Source: Zoogloeaceae bacterium (lineage in GTDB: Bacteria > Pseudomonadota > Gammaproteobacteria > Burkholderiales > Rhodocyclaceae). From it: a DNA stretch of 7,189 nt. Shown here one piece after another: positions 1 through 6,511 of this stretch. Location: positions 1 to 7,189 of the forward strand of contig JAITEO010000141.1 in assembly GCA_031281985.1 (NCBI GenBank). Reading direction: 5' to 3'. The translations under genes and the position numbers were made by a program. The notes under the pieces were generated by a model, which searched no databases, had not been told where the DNA came from, and saw only the letters and a program-made list of their open reading frames with translations. Within the stretch, counting starts at the first letter, position 1. Each line of letters begins with the position of its first letter.

Positions 1-13
1 TTTTCGTCTTTTT

Positions 14-442
14 TTGTTCCCAGCGGGCAGGAGGAATACTTGCGTTTTTCCTCGCCATTCCGTTTTCGTTCTGGGCATTACGCGAGATCGTATATGCCGC
101 CGGCATGCCGAAAACCGGAAGCATCGCCTGCTTTGTGTCGGCGTCTGGTTCCTGGCTTTCGCGCTCGTCATCGGAATGCATGCGTTTCGGGATAAAGCCG
201 CGCGCCGAGAGGCGGACGTCATGGTTGCGAAGATACGGGCGTACCAGGAAAAACACGGGACTTGCCCCACATTGGAAGCCATCCAGGAAAGCCAGAAAAG
301 CCTCAAGGAAAAACTGGGCGACTATGGAATCTATGATTGTCGGGAAGGTCGGCCGAGCCTCATCTACATCATACCCTCCAGCGGTTTCGACCACTACCGC
401 TACGATTTCGAGCGCAAGAACTGGAATTTCGTGCCGGATTGA
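14..442 (+). CDS. Hypothetical single-pass membrane-anchored small protein (start uncertain)
   Basis: I do not recognise this protein as a named family. A hydrophobic segment at about residues 39-58 (LLCVGVWFLAFALVIGMHAF) is followed by a positively charged helix with RAYQEKHGTCPTLEAI, then a C-terminal part ending in FDHYRYDFERKNWNFVPD. One N-terminal transmembrane helix followed by a short 'Y..+.G..P.LE' domain resembles many small periplasm-facing proteins of unknown role. That topology is inference. The start is not settled. The listed TTG has no visible ribosome binding site, the frame stays open to the left edge, and the only in-frame ATG (176-178) lies inside the hydrophobic segment. 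An AGGAGG at 29-34 is followed by a TTG at 40, but in another frame. The first 38 residues look poorly protein-like, so the gene may begin outside the window or be damaged at its 5' end. It is separated from the ribosomal operon by about 770 bp. Confidence 0.5.
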   Translation: MFPAGRRNTCVFPRHSVFVLGITRDRICRRHAENRKHRLLCVGVWFLAFALVIGMHAFRDKAARREADVMVAKIRAYQEKHGTCPTLEAIQESQKSLKEKLGDYGIYDCREGRPSLIYIIPSSGFDHYRYDFERKNWNFVPD

Positions 443-656
443 GGAAGTCTCAAGAAGTCTTCGCTTCTCGACGCTTTCCTTGTCCTTCACGGATCGTGTT
501 TTTATGGTGTTTGGGTGCGATTGAAAATGGAGGATGCCAAAGTGATATTCGCACCCGTTTATCTGGGTACGCTCCAGAGTTTTCCGCCAACCGTATCGAA
601 ATCGACCACGCCCCCTCGCTCTTTTTTCGAGCGCGCTCGCTTTTGAAAGTCCGGGA
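443..656. other. Intergenic stretch upstream of the inverted-repeat element
   Basis: I see no convincing gene here. A GGGTGCGA/TCGCACCC inverted pair (513-520 and 549-556, 28-nt loop) and a CGAGCGCGCTCG palindrome (628-639) followed by CTTTTG are the only local structures. The latter could act as a weak terminator for the upstream small gene, but the stem is short and the T-run is poor. No remnant of rpsJ, the gene that normally precedes rplC, is recognisable in any frame. Confidence 0.5.
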
Positions 657-942
657 GCGTCCCGAAGGGACGCGATTCCGATAACCCCCGGCGTCAGCCG
701 GGGGCGTGGCGGCCATCCCACCCTGGATAGCCCCAACGGGGCGTTACTCGCAGCGGCAGCATGGGAAAAAACATTCGTTGCTCCCGTGTACGAAAAACGA
801 TTGCGATAGCGGAACTGCCGGAAACGACGCATGTGCTGATGCGGCTGCACGACGTAACGCCCCGTTGGGGCTACCTGATCTTGAGGCCATGTTCCCCCCG
901 GCTGACGCCGGGGGTTATCGAAATCGCGTCCCTTCGGGACGC
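657..942. repeat. REP/BIME-like 286-bp inverted-repeat element
   Basis: The left arm (657-747) and right arm (854-942) are inverted copies around a 106-nt unique spacer. The outer 47 nt match at 46 positions and the inner 20 nt match exactly. The 22-24 nt between these blocks have diverged. Each arm contains three small palindromes: GCGTCCC-GAA-GGGACGC (657-673; partner 926-942), CCCCCGGC-GTCA-GCCGGGGG (685-704; partner 895-914) and GCCCC-AAC-GGGGC (730-742; partner 859-871). Paired palindromic units in opposite orientation are typical of REP/BIME elements spread by REP-associated tyrosine transposases. That assignment is by resemblance, and no transposase is present here. No target-site duplication is visible at the ends. 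Open frames reading through the arms (for example PPADAGGYRNRVPSG on opposite strands) are translations of the repeat and not genes. Confidence 0.85.
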
Positions 943-1082
943 CTCCTGTGCGCGTCAGCGCTTCGTCTGGACGGTTTTCCTCCGCTTTTAACTGCACCCG
1001 ATTGCCCCCAAGCATTTGCATGGAGGGAACGGATAAGGTTCACCTCGCGTGAAATACTGCATTCCTATGCAACACTACATGG
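943..1082. other. Intergenic stretch between the repeat element and the operon promoter
   Basis: No gene is supported here. A small palindrome TGCAT-TCCT-ATGCA (1058-1071) lies roughly 60-75 bp upstream of the predicted transcription start of the ribosomal operon, where an activator could bind. Nothing else supports it as an operator. Confidence 0.4.
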
Positions 1083-1126
1083 TGTGTTTTTTATGGTTGC
1101 ACATTTTGAAAAGCTGCGGTTATAAT
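1083..1126 (+). promoter_or_regulatory. Sigma70-type promoter of the rplC operon
   Basis: A near-consensus -35 box TTGCAC (1097-1102) is separated by 18 nt from a perfect -10 box TATAAT (1121-1126). A T-rich tract just upstream of the -35 box (1085-1094) could serve as an UP element, as at many strong ribosomal promoters. The expected transcription start is near 1133, giving a leader of about 80 nt before the rplC ATG. The position directly before rplC, not before an rpsJ gene, indicates the ten-gene unit is transcribed independently. Confidence 0.8.
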
Positions 1127-1140
1127 GCACGGCTTTTCGG

Positions 1141-1199
1141 GGGTAGCCTCTTTGTGCTGCCCGTTTTGTTTGTCCATCTGCCCGCCAATCGTAGCGGGC
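1141..1199 (+). promoter_or_regulatory. Structured 5' leader with an attenuator-like hairpin
   Basis: Two stem-loops lie in the leader. The first pairs GGGTAGC (1141-1147) with GCTGCCC (1156-1162), seven pairs including one G-U around an 8-nt loop, and is followed by GTTTTGTTTGT. This gives it the look of a weak intrinsic terminator. The second pairs GCCCGC (1180-1185) with GCGGGC (1194-1199) and ends five bases before the rplC Shine-Dalgarno sequence. In E. coli the S10 operon leader is the target of L4 feedback, acting on both termination and translation. L4 is the second gene here, so a similar role is plausible but is inference from position and shape only. Confidence 0.45.
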
Positions 1200-1203
1200 G
1201 ATG

Positions 1204-1208
1204 AGGAG
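1204..1208 (+). promoter_or_regulatory. rplC ribosome binding site
   Basis: AGGAG lies seven nucleotides before the ATG at 1216. This selects 1216 over the in-frame ATG at 1201, which overlaps the binding site and would add MRRIS to L3. Confidence 0.85.
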
Positions 1209-1215
1209 AATAAGC

Positions 1216-1854
1216 ATGAGTCTAGGCCTTGTTGGTCGCAAGGTGGGCATGACTCGCATCTTTGCCGAGGATGGCGCGTCCATTCCCGTCACGGTGCTGG
1301 ATGTGTCCAACAATCGCGTGACCCAAGTCAAAACGCCGGAAACCGACGGCTATGCAGCCGTACAGGTAGCCTTCGGCACGCGCCGCGCCTCTCGCGTCAT
1401 CAAGCCCCTTGCCGGGCATGTGGCCAAGGCGGGGGTGGAAGCCGGGCATGTCCTGAAGGAATTCCGCGTCGAACCGGAGGAATTGCAGGGCGTGAAGCCC
1501 GGCGATTCCGTGGCGGTTACCATTTTTGCCGAAGGCCAGAAGGTCGACGTTGCCGGGGTTTCCATCGGCAAGGGCTTCCAGGGCGGCATCAAGCGGCACA
1601 ACTTCAGTTCCAATCGCGCTTCCCACGGCAACTCCGTTTCCCATAACGCGCCCGGCTCCATCGGCATGGCGCAGGATCCGGGACGGGTGTTTCCCGGAAA
1701 GCGCATGGCCGGTCACATGGGCGCGGCAACCGCGACGCAGCAAAGCCTGATCGTGGTGCGCGTCGATGCCGAGCGCCAGCTTCTGCTGGTCAAGGGCGCG
1801 GTTCCCGGCTCCAGGGGCAGCGACGTTATCGTGCGCCCCGCCGTGAAAGCATGA
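1216..1854 (+). CDS. rplC: 50S ribosomal protein L3
   Basis: L3 is an early 23S rRNA-binding protein whose long central loop reaches towards the peptidyl transferase centre. The 212-residue product has the family start [17 protein letters not shown], the central loop [19 protein letters not shown] (120-138) and the conserved C-terminal stretch [20 protein letters not shown]. The glutamine corresponding to E. coli L3 Q150, the substrate of the methyltransferase PrmB, is present as Q153 in [10 protein letters not shown]. Length fits the family (E. coli 209). The ATG at 1216 is chosen because AGGAG at 1204-1208 precedes it and the product then matches the usual N-terminus. It is the first gene of the unit, behind its own promoter and leader. 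In most proteobacteria rpsJ would lie immediately upstream, and here it does not. The stop is 10 nt before rplD. Confidence 0.97.
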   Translation: MSLGLVGRKVGMTRIFAEDGASIPVTVLDVSNNRVTQVKTPETDGYAAVQVAFGTRRASRVIKPLAGHVAKAGVEAGHVLKEFRVEPEELQGVKPGDSVAVTIFAEGQKVDVAGVSIGKGFQGGIKRHNFSSNRASHGNSVSHNAPGSIGMAQDPGRVFPGKRMAGHMGAATATQQSLIVVRVDAERQLLLVKGAVPGSRGSDVIVRPAVKA

Positions 1855-1864
1855 GGAGCACAAC

Positions 1865-2500
1865 ATGGAACTGAAAGTCATCAATCAACAAGGCCAGGCT
1901 GCCGAACCCTTGCAGGTTTCCGACGCGCTGTTCGGACGCGAGTACAACGAGGCGCTGGTGCATCAGGTCATCGTCGCCTATCAGGCCAACGCCCGTCTGG
2001 GCAACCGCCAGCAGAAGACCCGCGCCGAAGTGCGGCACACCACCCACAAGCCGTGGAAGCAAAAAGGCACCGGACGCGCCCGCGCGGGCGCTTCCTCCAG
2101 CCCCATCTGGCGTGGCGGCGGGCGCGCTTTCCCGAACGCTCCGACGGAAAATTTCACCCAGAAGGTGAACAAGAAGATGTTCCGCGCCGGCGTGGCTTCC
2201 ATCCTTTCCGAACTGGTGCGCCAGGATCGCCTGGTGGTGGTGGATGCGCTCACCTTCGAAGCGCCGAAGACCAAGCTGTTCGTGCAGGCGTTGAAAGGCA
2301 TGGGGCTTGGCGAACGTCTGCTGGTGGTCACCGGCCAGCATCAACTGATCGAAAACGAAAACCTGTACCTTTCCTCGCGCAATCTGCCGGAGGTGCTGGT
2401 GCTGGAAGCGCAGGAAACCGACCCGGTATCCCTGGCGCGTTTCCCGCGCGTGCTGGCGACGAAAAACGCCATCGCCAAATTTGAGGAGATGTGGGCATGA
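1865..2500 (+). CDS. rplD: 50S ribosomal protein L4
   Basis: L4 binds 23S rRNA domain I and sends an extended loop into the nascent-peptide exit tunnel beside L22. In E. coli it also represses its own operon through the S10 leader. The 211-residue product has the basic tunnel loop at about 43-100, including [19 protein letters not shown] and IWRGGG, flanked by the globular alpha/beta domain ([17 protein letters not shown]). It is slightly longer than E. coli L4 (201). The ATG at 1865 follows GAGGAG (1853-1858), which overlaps the rplC stop. Its TGA (2498-2500) overlaps the rplW ATG as ATGA, implying translational coupling. L4 being second in this unit makes the upstream leader hairpins a reasonable feedback target; this is inferred. 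Confidence 0.97.
   Translation: MELKVINQQGQAAEPLQVSDALFGREYNEALVHQVIVAYQANARLGNRQQKTRAEVRHTTHKPWKQKGTGRARAGASSSPIWRGGGRAFPNAPTENFTQKVNKKMFRAGVASILSELVRQDRLVVVDALTFEAPKTKLFVQALKGMGLGERLLVVTGQHQLIENENLYLSSRNLPEVLVLEAQETDPVSLARFPRVLATKNAIAKFEEMWA
2483..2488 (+). promoter_or_regulatory. rplW ribosome binding site
   Basis: GAGGAG inside the end of rplD lies eight nucleotides before the ATG at 2497. This favours 2497 over the in-frame GTG at 2491, which would leave only a two-nucleotide spacing. Confidence 0.8.
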
Positions 2501-2799
2501 AACCGGAACGTCTGATGCAGGTGCTCCTGGCGCCGCAAGTCTCCGAAAAGGCCACCTGGGTTGCCGACAAGCGCAACCAGGTCGTGTTTCGCGTCGCCGC
2601 CGATGCCGTCAAGCCGGAAATCAAGGCGGCGGTCGAATTGCTGTTCAAGGTTGAGGTGGAATCCGTGCGCGTCCTGAACGTCAAGGGCAAGATCAAGCGT
2701 TTTCGCCAGGCCAAGGGCATCCGGAAGGGCTGGAAGAAAGCGTTCGTCTCGCTGAAAGCCGGTCAGGAAATCAATTTCGTGGAAGGGGGGAACGCTTAA
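2497..2799 (+). CDS. rplW: 50S ribosomal protein L23
   Basis: L23 sits at the exit-tunnel mouth and is the docking site for trigger factor and the signal recognition particle. The 100-residue product equals E. coli L23 in length. Family features are [16 protein letters not shown] near the N-terminus, [17 protein letters not shown] in the middle, and the C-terminal signature [17 protein letters not shown]17 in VSEKA corresponds to the E. coli E18 that contacts trigger factor. The ATG at 2497 overlaps the rplD stop by four bases, and the TAA directly abuts the rplB ATG with no gap, so coupled translation on both sides is likely. Confidence 0.97.
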   Translation: MKPERLMQVLLAPQVSEKATWVADKRNQVVFRVAADAVKPEIKAAVELLFKVEVESVRVLNVKGKIKRFRQAKGIRKGWKKAFVSLKAGQEINFVEGGNA

Positions 2800-3627
2800 A
2801 TGGCCCTCGTCAAAGTCAAGCCGACTTCGCCCGGTCGCCGCGGCGTCGTCAAGGTCGTCCATGAGCATCTGCACAAGGGCAAGCCCTTTGCCGCGCTGGT
2901 GGAAAAACAGTCCGTCAAGGCCGGGCGCAACAACAACGGCCGCATCACCGTGCGGCATCAGGGCGGCGGTCACAAGCAGCATTACCGCGTGATCGACTTC
3001 AAGCGCAACAAGGATGGCATTCCCGCCAGAATCGAGCGCATCGAATACGATCCCAACCGCTCCGCGCACATCGCGCTGCTGTGCTATGCCGATGGCGAGC
3101 GTCGCTACATCATCGCCGCCAAGGGCATGGAAGCCGGACAACAACTGATCAGCGGCGCGGAAGCGCCGATCAAGCCGGGCAATACCCTGCCGATTCGCAA
3201 CATCCCCGTGGGCGCGACCCTGCATTGCGTGGAAATGCTGCCGGGCAAGGGCGCGCAGATGGCGCGCGCCGCCGGTTCTTCCGTGCAGCTTCTGGCGCGG
3301 GAAGGCGTCTATGCCCAACTGCGCTTGCGTTCCGGCGAAATTCGTCGGGTGCATATCGAGTGCCGCGCCACCATCGGCGAGGTGGGCAACGAGGAAAACA
3401 GCCTGCGGAAAATCGGCAAGGCGGGCGCGAACCGCTGGCGCGGCATCCGTCCGACGGTGCGCGGCGTGGTGATGAACCCCATCGACCACCCGCACGGCGG
3501 CGGCGAAGGCAAGACGGGCGAAGGCCGCGTGCCGGTCAATCCCTGGGGGCAGCCGACCAAGGGCTACCGCACTCGTAACAACAAGCGCACGAACAACATG
3601 ATCGTGCAGCGTCGTCACAAGCGTTGA
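2800..3627 (+). CDS. rplB: 50S ribosomal protein L2
   Basis: L2 is a primary 23S rRNA-binding protein required for subunit joining and for peptidyl transferase activity. The 275-residue product starts [16 protein letters not shown] and has the RNA-binding core [19 protein letters not shown] (42-60) and [15 protein letters not shown] (62-76). It carries the L2 signature [20 protein letters not shown] (218-237). H230 corresponds to the functionally important E. coli H229. The basic C-terminus ends [11 protein letters not shown]. The ATG at 2800 touches the rplW stop and is preceded by a G-rich ribosome binding site, AAGGGGGG (2783-2790), with a 9-nt spacer. The gap to rpsS is 13 nt. Confidence 0.98.
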   Translation: MALVKVKPTSPGRRGVVKVVHEHLHKGKPFAALVEKQSVKAGRNNNGRITVRHQGGGHKQHYRVIDFKRNKDGIPARIERIEYDPNRSAHIALLCYADGERRYIIAAKGMEAGQQLISGAEAPIKPGNTLPIRNIPVGATLHCVEMLPGKGAQMARAAGSSVQLLAREGVYAQLRLRSGEIRRVHIECRATIGEVGNEENSLRKIGKAGANRWRGIRPTVRGVVMNPIDHPHGGGEGKTGEGRVPVNPWGQPTKGYRTRNNKRTNNMIVQRRHKR

Positions 3628-3640
3628 GGGGTAAGAGAAT

Positions 3641-3916
3641 ATGGGACGTTCCGTCAAAAAGGGCCCGTTTGTCGATGCCCACCTGCTGAAAAAAGTCGAT
3701 GCCGCGCGCAGCGGCAAGGACCGGCGGCCAATCAAGACCTGGTCGCGCCGCTCCACCATCCTGCCGGATTTCGTCGGCCTGACCGTTGCCGTGCATAACG
3801 GCAAGCAGCACATTCCCGTCTATGTGACGGAAAACATGGTCGGCCACAAACTGGGCGAATTCTCCCTGACCCGTACCTTCAAGGGGCATACGGGCGGCAA
3901 GAAAGCGAAGAAATAA
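3641..3916 (+). CDS. rpsS: 30S ribosomal protein S19
   Basis: S19 lies in the 30S head, forms a complex with S13 and contacts the decoding region and intersubunit bridges. The 91-residue product (E. coli 92) begins [18 protein letters not shown]. It carries the S19 signature across residues 53-77, with [10 protein letters not shown] and [12 protein letters not shown], and ends in a basic GGKKAKK tail. The start is ATG 3641, with GAGGGG (3626-3631) nine nucleotides upstream and overlapping the rplB stop. The next gene, rplV, starts 10 nt after the stop. Confidence 0.97.
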   Translation: MGRSVKKGPFVDAHLLKKVDAARSGKDRRPIKTWSRRSTILPDFVGLTVAVHNGKQHIPVYVTENMVGHKLGEFSLTRTFKGHTGGKKAKK

Positions 3917-3926
3917 GGAAAGCCAC

Positions 3927-4271
3927 ATGGAAACGATAGCAAAGGAAACGATTGCAAACTTGCGCGGCGTGCGCCTTTCCGCCCAGAAAGGCCGCCTGAT
4001 TGCCGATCTGGTGCGCGGCAAGCCGATAGGCAGCGCCTTGAACATTCTGGCCTTCTCGCCGCAAAAAGGCGCGGGCATCGTGAAGAAGGTGCTGGAATCC
4101 GCGATGGCAAACGCCGAACACAACACGGGCGCCGACATCGACGAACTGAAGGTCAAGTCCATCTATGTGGAAAAAGGCACGGTGCTGAAGCGCTTTTCCG
4201 CGCGCGCCAAGGGTCGCGGCAACCGGATATCCAAACCGACCTGCCATATTTACGTGACGGTCGGATACTAA
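3927..4271 (+). CDS. rplV: 50S ribosomal protein L22 with a duplicated N-terminal pentapeptide
   Basis: L22 contacts all 23S rRNA domains and, with L4, forms the constriction of the exit tunnel. The 114-residue product has [18 protein letters not shown], the helix [16 protein letters not shown], and the tunnel hairpin [16 protein letters not shown] with the family signature through CHIYV. The N-terminus [14 protein letters not shown] reflects an in-frame tandem repeat: GGAAACGATAGCAAA at 3929-3943 and GGAAACGATTGCAAA at 3944-3958, differing at one base. Removing one copy gives 109 residues, close to the 109-110 typical of the family. The ATG at 3927 is supported by TAAGGA (3914-3919) overlapping the rpsS stop. 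No closer in-frame start is preceded by a comparable site. The rpsC start follows nine nucleotides after the stop. Confidence 0.97.
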   Translation: METIAKETIANLRGVRLSAQKGRLIADLVRGKPIGSALNILAFSPQKGAGIVKKVLESAMANAEHNTGADIDELKVKSIYVEKGTVLKRFSARAKGRGNRISKPTCHIYVTVGY

Positions 4272-4280
4272 GGAGCTGGC

Positions 4281-5105
4281 ATGGGACAGAAAATTCATCC
4301 GACAGGCTTTCGCCTTTGCGTCACGCGGGATTGGGATTCCCGCTGGTTCGCCAACAGCAAGGATTTCCCCGGCATGCTGGCACAGGACGTGATGGTGCGC
4401 GAATACCTGAGCAAGAAATTGAAACACGCCTCCATCGGCCGCGTGCTCATCGAGCGTCCGGCCAAGAACGCGCGCATCACCGTGTTTTCCGCCCGTCCGG
4501 GCGTGGTGATCGGCAGGAAGGGCGGCGACATCGACGTGCTGAAAAACGATCTGAAACGCATCATGGGCGTGCCGGTGCACGTTTCCATCGAGGAAATCCG
4601 CAAGCCGGAAATCCACGCGCAACTGATCGCCGATTCCATCGCGCAACAACTGGAAAAACGCATCATGTTCCGCCGCGCCATGAAGCGCGCCATGCAAAAT
4701 GCCATGCGCCTGGGCGCGCAGGGCATCAAGATCATGAGTTCCGGCCGCTTGAACGGCGCGGAAATCGCCCGCACCGAGTGGTACCGCGAAGGACGCGTGC
4801 CGCTGCATACCCTGCGCGCGGACATCGACTACGGCGCTTCCACCGCGGAAACCACCTATGGCGCCATTGGCATCAAGGTATGGGTGTATCGGGGCGAGAT
4901 GCAGGCGCGCGGCAACGAGCAGCCCGAAGCCGCCGAAGCGCCGCCGAGCGGCGCTCCGGAAGATCGCCGTGCGCGCCGTCCGCGCAATGAACGCGGCGAA
5001 CCGGCGCCGGAAGGCGACAAACCGCCGCGCGCCGCCCGCGCGGACAAAAAGCCCGGCGGCGAAACCAGAACGCCGGGCAAGCGTGTAAGAAAGGCAGGTG
5101 CTTGA
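4281..5105 (+). CDS. rpsC: 30S ribosomal protein S3 with a long charged C-terminal tail
   Basis: S3 sits at the mRNA entry tunnel of the 30S subunit and contributes to mRNA unwinding. The 274-residue product starts [12 protein letters not shown]. It has a type II KH domain with GXXG as GRKG (78-81, within [10 protein letters not shown]) and the basic patch FRRAMKR (130-136), matching residues linked to helicase activity in E. coli S3. The C-terminal domain has [19 protein letters not shown] and [12 protein letters not shown]. Residues from about 212 form a low-complexity tail rich in Ala, Pro, Arg, Glu and Lys. It is therefore longer than E. coli S3 (233); extended tails are common in betaproteobacterial S3. 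ATG 4281 follows AAGGAG (4270-4275), which overlaps the rplV stop. The TGA is one nucleotide before the rplP ATG. Confidence 0.97.
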   Translation: MGQKIHPTGFRLCVTRDWDSRWFANSKDFPGMLAQDVMVREYLSKKLKHASIGRVLIERPAKNARITVFSARPGVVIGRKGGDIDVLKNDLKRIMGVPVHVSIEEIRKPEIHAQLIADSIAQQLEKRIMFRRAMKRAMQNAMRLGAQGIKIMSSGRLNGAEIARTEWYREGRVPLHTLRADIDYGASTAETTYGAIGIKVWVYRGEMQARGNEQPEAAEAPPSGAPEDRRARRPRNERGEPAPEGDKPPRAARADKKPGGETRTPGKRVRKAGA

Positions 5106-5106
5106 A

Positions 5107-5520
5107 ATGCTGCAACCCAATCGTCGCAAATACCGCAAGGAGCAAAAAGGCCGCAACGTGGGACTTGCCACGCGCGGCGCAAAGGTTTCCTTCGGGGAAT
5201 GGGGCTTGAAGGCCACCGAGCGCGGCCGCCTGACGGCGCGCCAGATCGAGGCCGCGCGCCGCGCCATGACGCGGCACATCAAACGCGGTGGCCGCATCTG
5301 GATTCGCATTTTTCCGGACAAGCCCGTTTCCAAGAAACCCGCCGAAGTCCGCATGGGCAACGGCAAGGGAAATCCCGAATACTGGGTGGCGGAAATCCAG
5401 CCCGGCAAGGTTCTCTATGAAATGGACGGCGTGAGCGAAGCGCTGGCGCGCGAGGCGTTCAGTCTGGCAGCGGCCAAGCTGCCGCTGGCGACCACGTTTG
5501 TGACACGGCATGTGGTGTAA
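5107..5520 (+). CDS. rplP: 50S ribosomal protein L16
   Basis: L16 binds near the A-site finger and helps position aminoacyl-tRNA in the peptidyl transferase centre. The 137-residue product (E. coli 136) begins [17 protein letters not shown]. It carries both family signatures, [15 protein letters not shown] (59-73) and [12 protein letters not shown] (82-93), and ends [14 protein letters not shown]82 corresponds to the E. coli R81 that the oxygenase RoxA (YcfD) hydroxylates. ATG 5107 is chosen over the in-frame GTG at 5098 because L16 starts MLQP in the family. The ribosome binding site is weak (an AGG at 5096-5098, eight nucleotides upstream), so initiation probably depends on coupling to rpsC, whose stop is one base away. 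The rpmC start is two nucleotides after the stop. Confidence 0.97.
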   Translation: MLQPNRRKYRKEQKGRNVGLATRGAKVSFGEWGLKATERGRLTARQIEAARRAMTRHIKRGGRIWIRIFPDKPVSKKPAEVRMGNGKGNPEYWVAEIQPGKVLYEMDGVSEALAREAFSLAAAKLPLATTFVTRHVV

Positions 5521-5522
5521 AC

Positions 5523-5717
5523 ATGAAAACAGTTGAATTGAGAAAAAAGAGCAAGGATGAATTGCAAGGCGAGCTTCTGGAGCTTCTGAAGGCGCAGTTT
5601 GGCCTGCGAATGCAACACGCCACGCAGCAACTTTCCAATACCAGCCAGATTGGCAAGGTGCGTCGCGACATTGCGCGGGTACGTACCCTCATTCGTGAAA
5701 AGGCGGCACAACAATGA
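5523..5717 (+). CDS. rpmC: 50S ribosomal protein L29
   Basis: L29 is a small helical-hairpin protein at the tunnel exit, packed against L23. The 64-residue product (E. coli 63) has two helices: the first is [19 protein letters not shown], and the second contains the family signature [16 protein letters not shown]. No convincing Shine-Dalgarno sequence precedes ATG 5523. The rplP TAA lies two nucleotides upstream, so reinitiation or coupling is the likely mode of expression. Its own TGA overlaps the rpsQ ATG as ATGA. Confidence 0.96.
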   Translation: MKTVELRKKSKDELQGELLELLKAQFGLRMQHATQQLSNTSQIGKVRRDIARVRTLIREKAAQQ

Positions 5718-5992
5718 GCGAAAACACAGAACCCACAAGCAGCGGCAAACGCACCCTGATCGGCCGCGTCGTCAGCGACAAGATGGACAAGACCGTGACC
5801 GTATTGGTCGAGCGCCGGGTCAAACACCCGGTCTACGGCAAGATCATCACCCGCTCCAAAAAGTACCACGCGCACGACGAAAACAACGAAATGAACGAAG
5901 GCGACAAGGTGGAAATCGAAGAAACCCGCCCACTCTCCCGCACAAAGACCTGGCGCGTCACCCGCCTGCTGGAAAAAGCCATCAAAGTCTAG
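5714..5992 (+). CDS. rpsQ: 30S ribosomal protein S17
   Basis: S17 is a primary 16S rRNA-binding protein of the 30S body with an OB fold. The 92-residue product (E. coli 84) has a polar N-terminal extension ([11 protein letters not shown]), then [30 protein letters not shown], and the S17 signature [13 protein letters not shown] (63-75), ending in [14 protein letters not shown]. The start overlaps the rpmC stop by four bases. This is the last gene of the unit. In the canonical arrangement rplN and the spc genes would follow within about 20-200 nt. Here non-coding DNA with a terminator follows instead. Confidence 0.97.
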   Translation: MSENTEPTSSGKRTLIGRVVSDKMDKTVTVLVERRVKHPVYGKIITRSKKYHAHDENNEMNEGDKVEIEETRPLSRTKTWRVTRLLEKAIKV

Positions 5993-6095
5993 GCCCTGGC
6001 GGGCAGCGATCCCTAGCGGGCGGCGATGCGCGCCTTGCGGCGCGGATGGTGGGGCAGGGAGCGGTATACGGAGCGGTTTGTGGCTTGCTCAAACA
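5993..6095 (+). other. Operon 3' untranslated stretch
   Basis: About 100 nt of GC-rich DNA separate the rpsQ stop from the terminator. A perfect hairpin CGCGCC-TTGC-GGCGCG (6029-6044) without a T-run could stabilise the transcript 3' end. No start of rplN or any other gene is seen. Confidence 0.5.
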
Positions 6096-6123
6096 AAAAA
6101 CGGAGACTGCGGTCTCCGTTTTT
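6096..6123 (+). terminator. Intrinsic terminator of the ribosomal operon (bidirectional)
   Basis: A perfect 12-bp stem pairs AAAAACGGAGAC (6096-6107) with GTCTCCGTTTTT (6112-6123) around the loop TGCG. The terminal T-tract on the plus strand and A-tract on the other side make it able to work in both directions. It lies 104 nt after the rpsQ stop and closes the ten-gene unit. Confidence 0.9.
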
Positions 6124-6333
6124 ATTGTACGGGGCAGCAAAAGGCGCAAGAACGGGATAAATTGTCCGGGATGCGGCAATTATTGCAGGCGAGAATGCAA
6201 AAATTCTCCTGTGCGTGCGCCGTCGCATGGATGTTTCGCAAACTCCGGTGTGCTGAACCAAAGGAGACGTCAAAAAATAAACCCCTGTTTTCGCCGGTTT
6301 ATCTTGGGCGTCTCTCCTGCAAAGGGTTTGAAA
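6124..6333. other. Intergenic stretch with minor hairpins
   Basis: No gene is supported. Open frames here on the minus strand run across the terminator and repeats and have no family signature. Small structures are GAGAAT/ATTCTC (6191-6196 and 6203-6208) and a two-step imperfect hairpin: GAGACG 6264-6269 pairs with CGTCTC 6309-6314, and TAAAC 6278-6282 pairs with GTTTA 6297-6301. Confidence 0.5.
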
Positions 6334-6387
6334 CAGGGCAATCGCATGAAAGCCTTCATCATGGAGTGCGAGCATTTGCCATTGTGT

Positions 6388-6423
6388 TCCTCCCCTGACA
6401 AGGGGAGGAGAGGAGGGGTTTGC
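6388..6423 (-). repeat. REP-like hairpin unit, left copy
   Basis: TCCTCCCCT (6388-6396) pairs with AGGGGAGGA (6401-6409) around GACA. Read on the minus strand, the 36-nt unit runs from GCAAACCCCT to GGGGAGGA and resembles the plus-strand unit at 6477-6511, so the two form an inverted pair. Confidence 0.7.
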
Positions 6424-6476
6424 AGCGACAAAATCGGCTTTTTACAGGATTTGCCGCCGCAAACCCTTTGCAGGGT

Positions 6477-6511
6477 GCAATCCCCCCTCAATCCCCCCTT
6501 GTCAGGGGGGA
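6477..6511 (+). repeat. REP-like hairpin unit, right copy
   Basis: TCCCCCCT (6492-6499) pairs perfectly with AGGGGGGA (6504-6511) around TGTC, the complement of the GACA loop in the left copy. It is preceded by GCAATCCCCCCTCAA. Pairing of a C-rich/G-rich stem across TTGTCA-type loops is common in dispersed intergenic repeats. Confidence 0.7.

Noticed and set aside
547..575. Similarity of CGTTTATCTGGG at 557-566 region to GGTTTATCTTGGG near 6296-6308 as a shared flank repeat
   Set aside because: The match is short and breaks down quickly on both sides, so it is not enough to call a common repeat linking the two flanks.
657..942. CRISPR array or riboswitch
   Set aside because: There are only two copies, in inverted and not direct orientation, with no regular spacers. 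The palindromes fit REP-like DNA better, and no riboswitch consensus is recognisable.
443..1120. A possible degenerate rpsJ copy upstream of rplC
   Set aside because: I looked in all frames for S10-like sequence and saw none. The frames there translate the inverted repeat.
1201..1215. Upstream in-frame ATG for rplC
   Set aside because: It overlaps the AGGAG that serves the ATG at 1216 and would give an atypical L3 N-terminus.
2341..3813. A 490-codon open frame on the minus strand across rplD, rplW, rplB and rpsS
   Set aside because: It is antisense to four unmistakable ribosomal genes, has no family features, and is rich in His, Ala and Arg as expected for the shadow of GC-rich coding DNA.
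4914..5102. S3 C-terminal tail as a fused extra domain
   Set aside because: It is low-complexity, charged and disordered-looking. Such tails are common in betaproteobacterial S3 and show no domain pattern.
5098..5106. Upstream in-frame GTG for rplP
   Set aside because: It would add MLE before the conserved MLQP start of L16 and lengthen the overlap with rpsC. ATG 5107 matches the family.
3879..5408. A 509-codon open frame on the minus strand across rpsS, rplV, rpsC and rplP
   Set aside because: Same reason: a codon-bias shadow opposite conserved genes, without a supported start or recognisable domain.
6013..6375. A 120-codon minus-strand open frame after rpsQ
   Set aside because: It runs through the perfect intrinsic terminator at 6096-6123 and part of a repeat arm, and has no domain signature.
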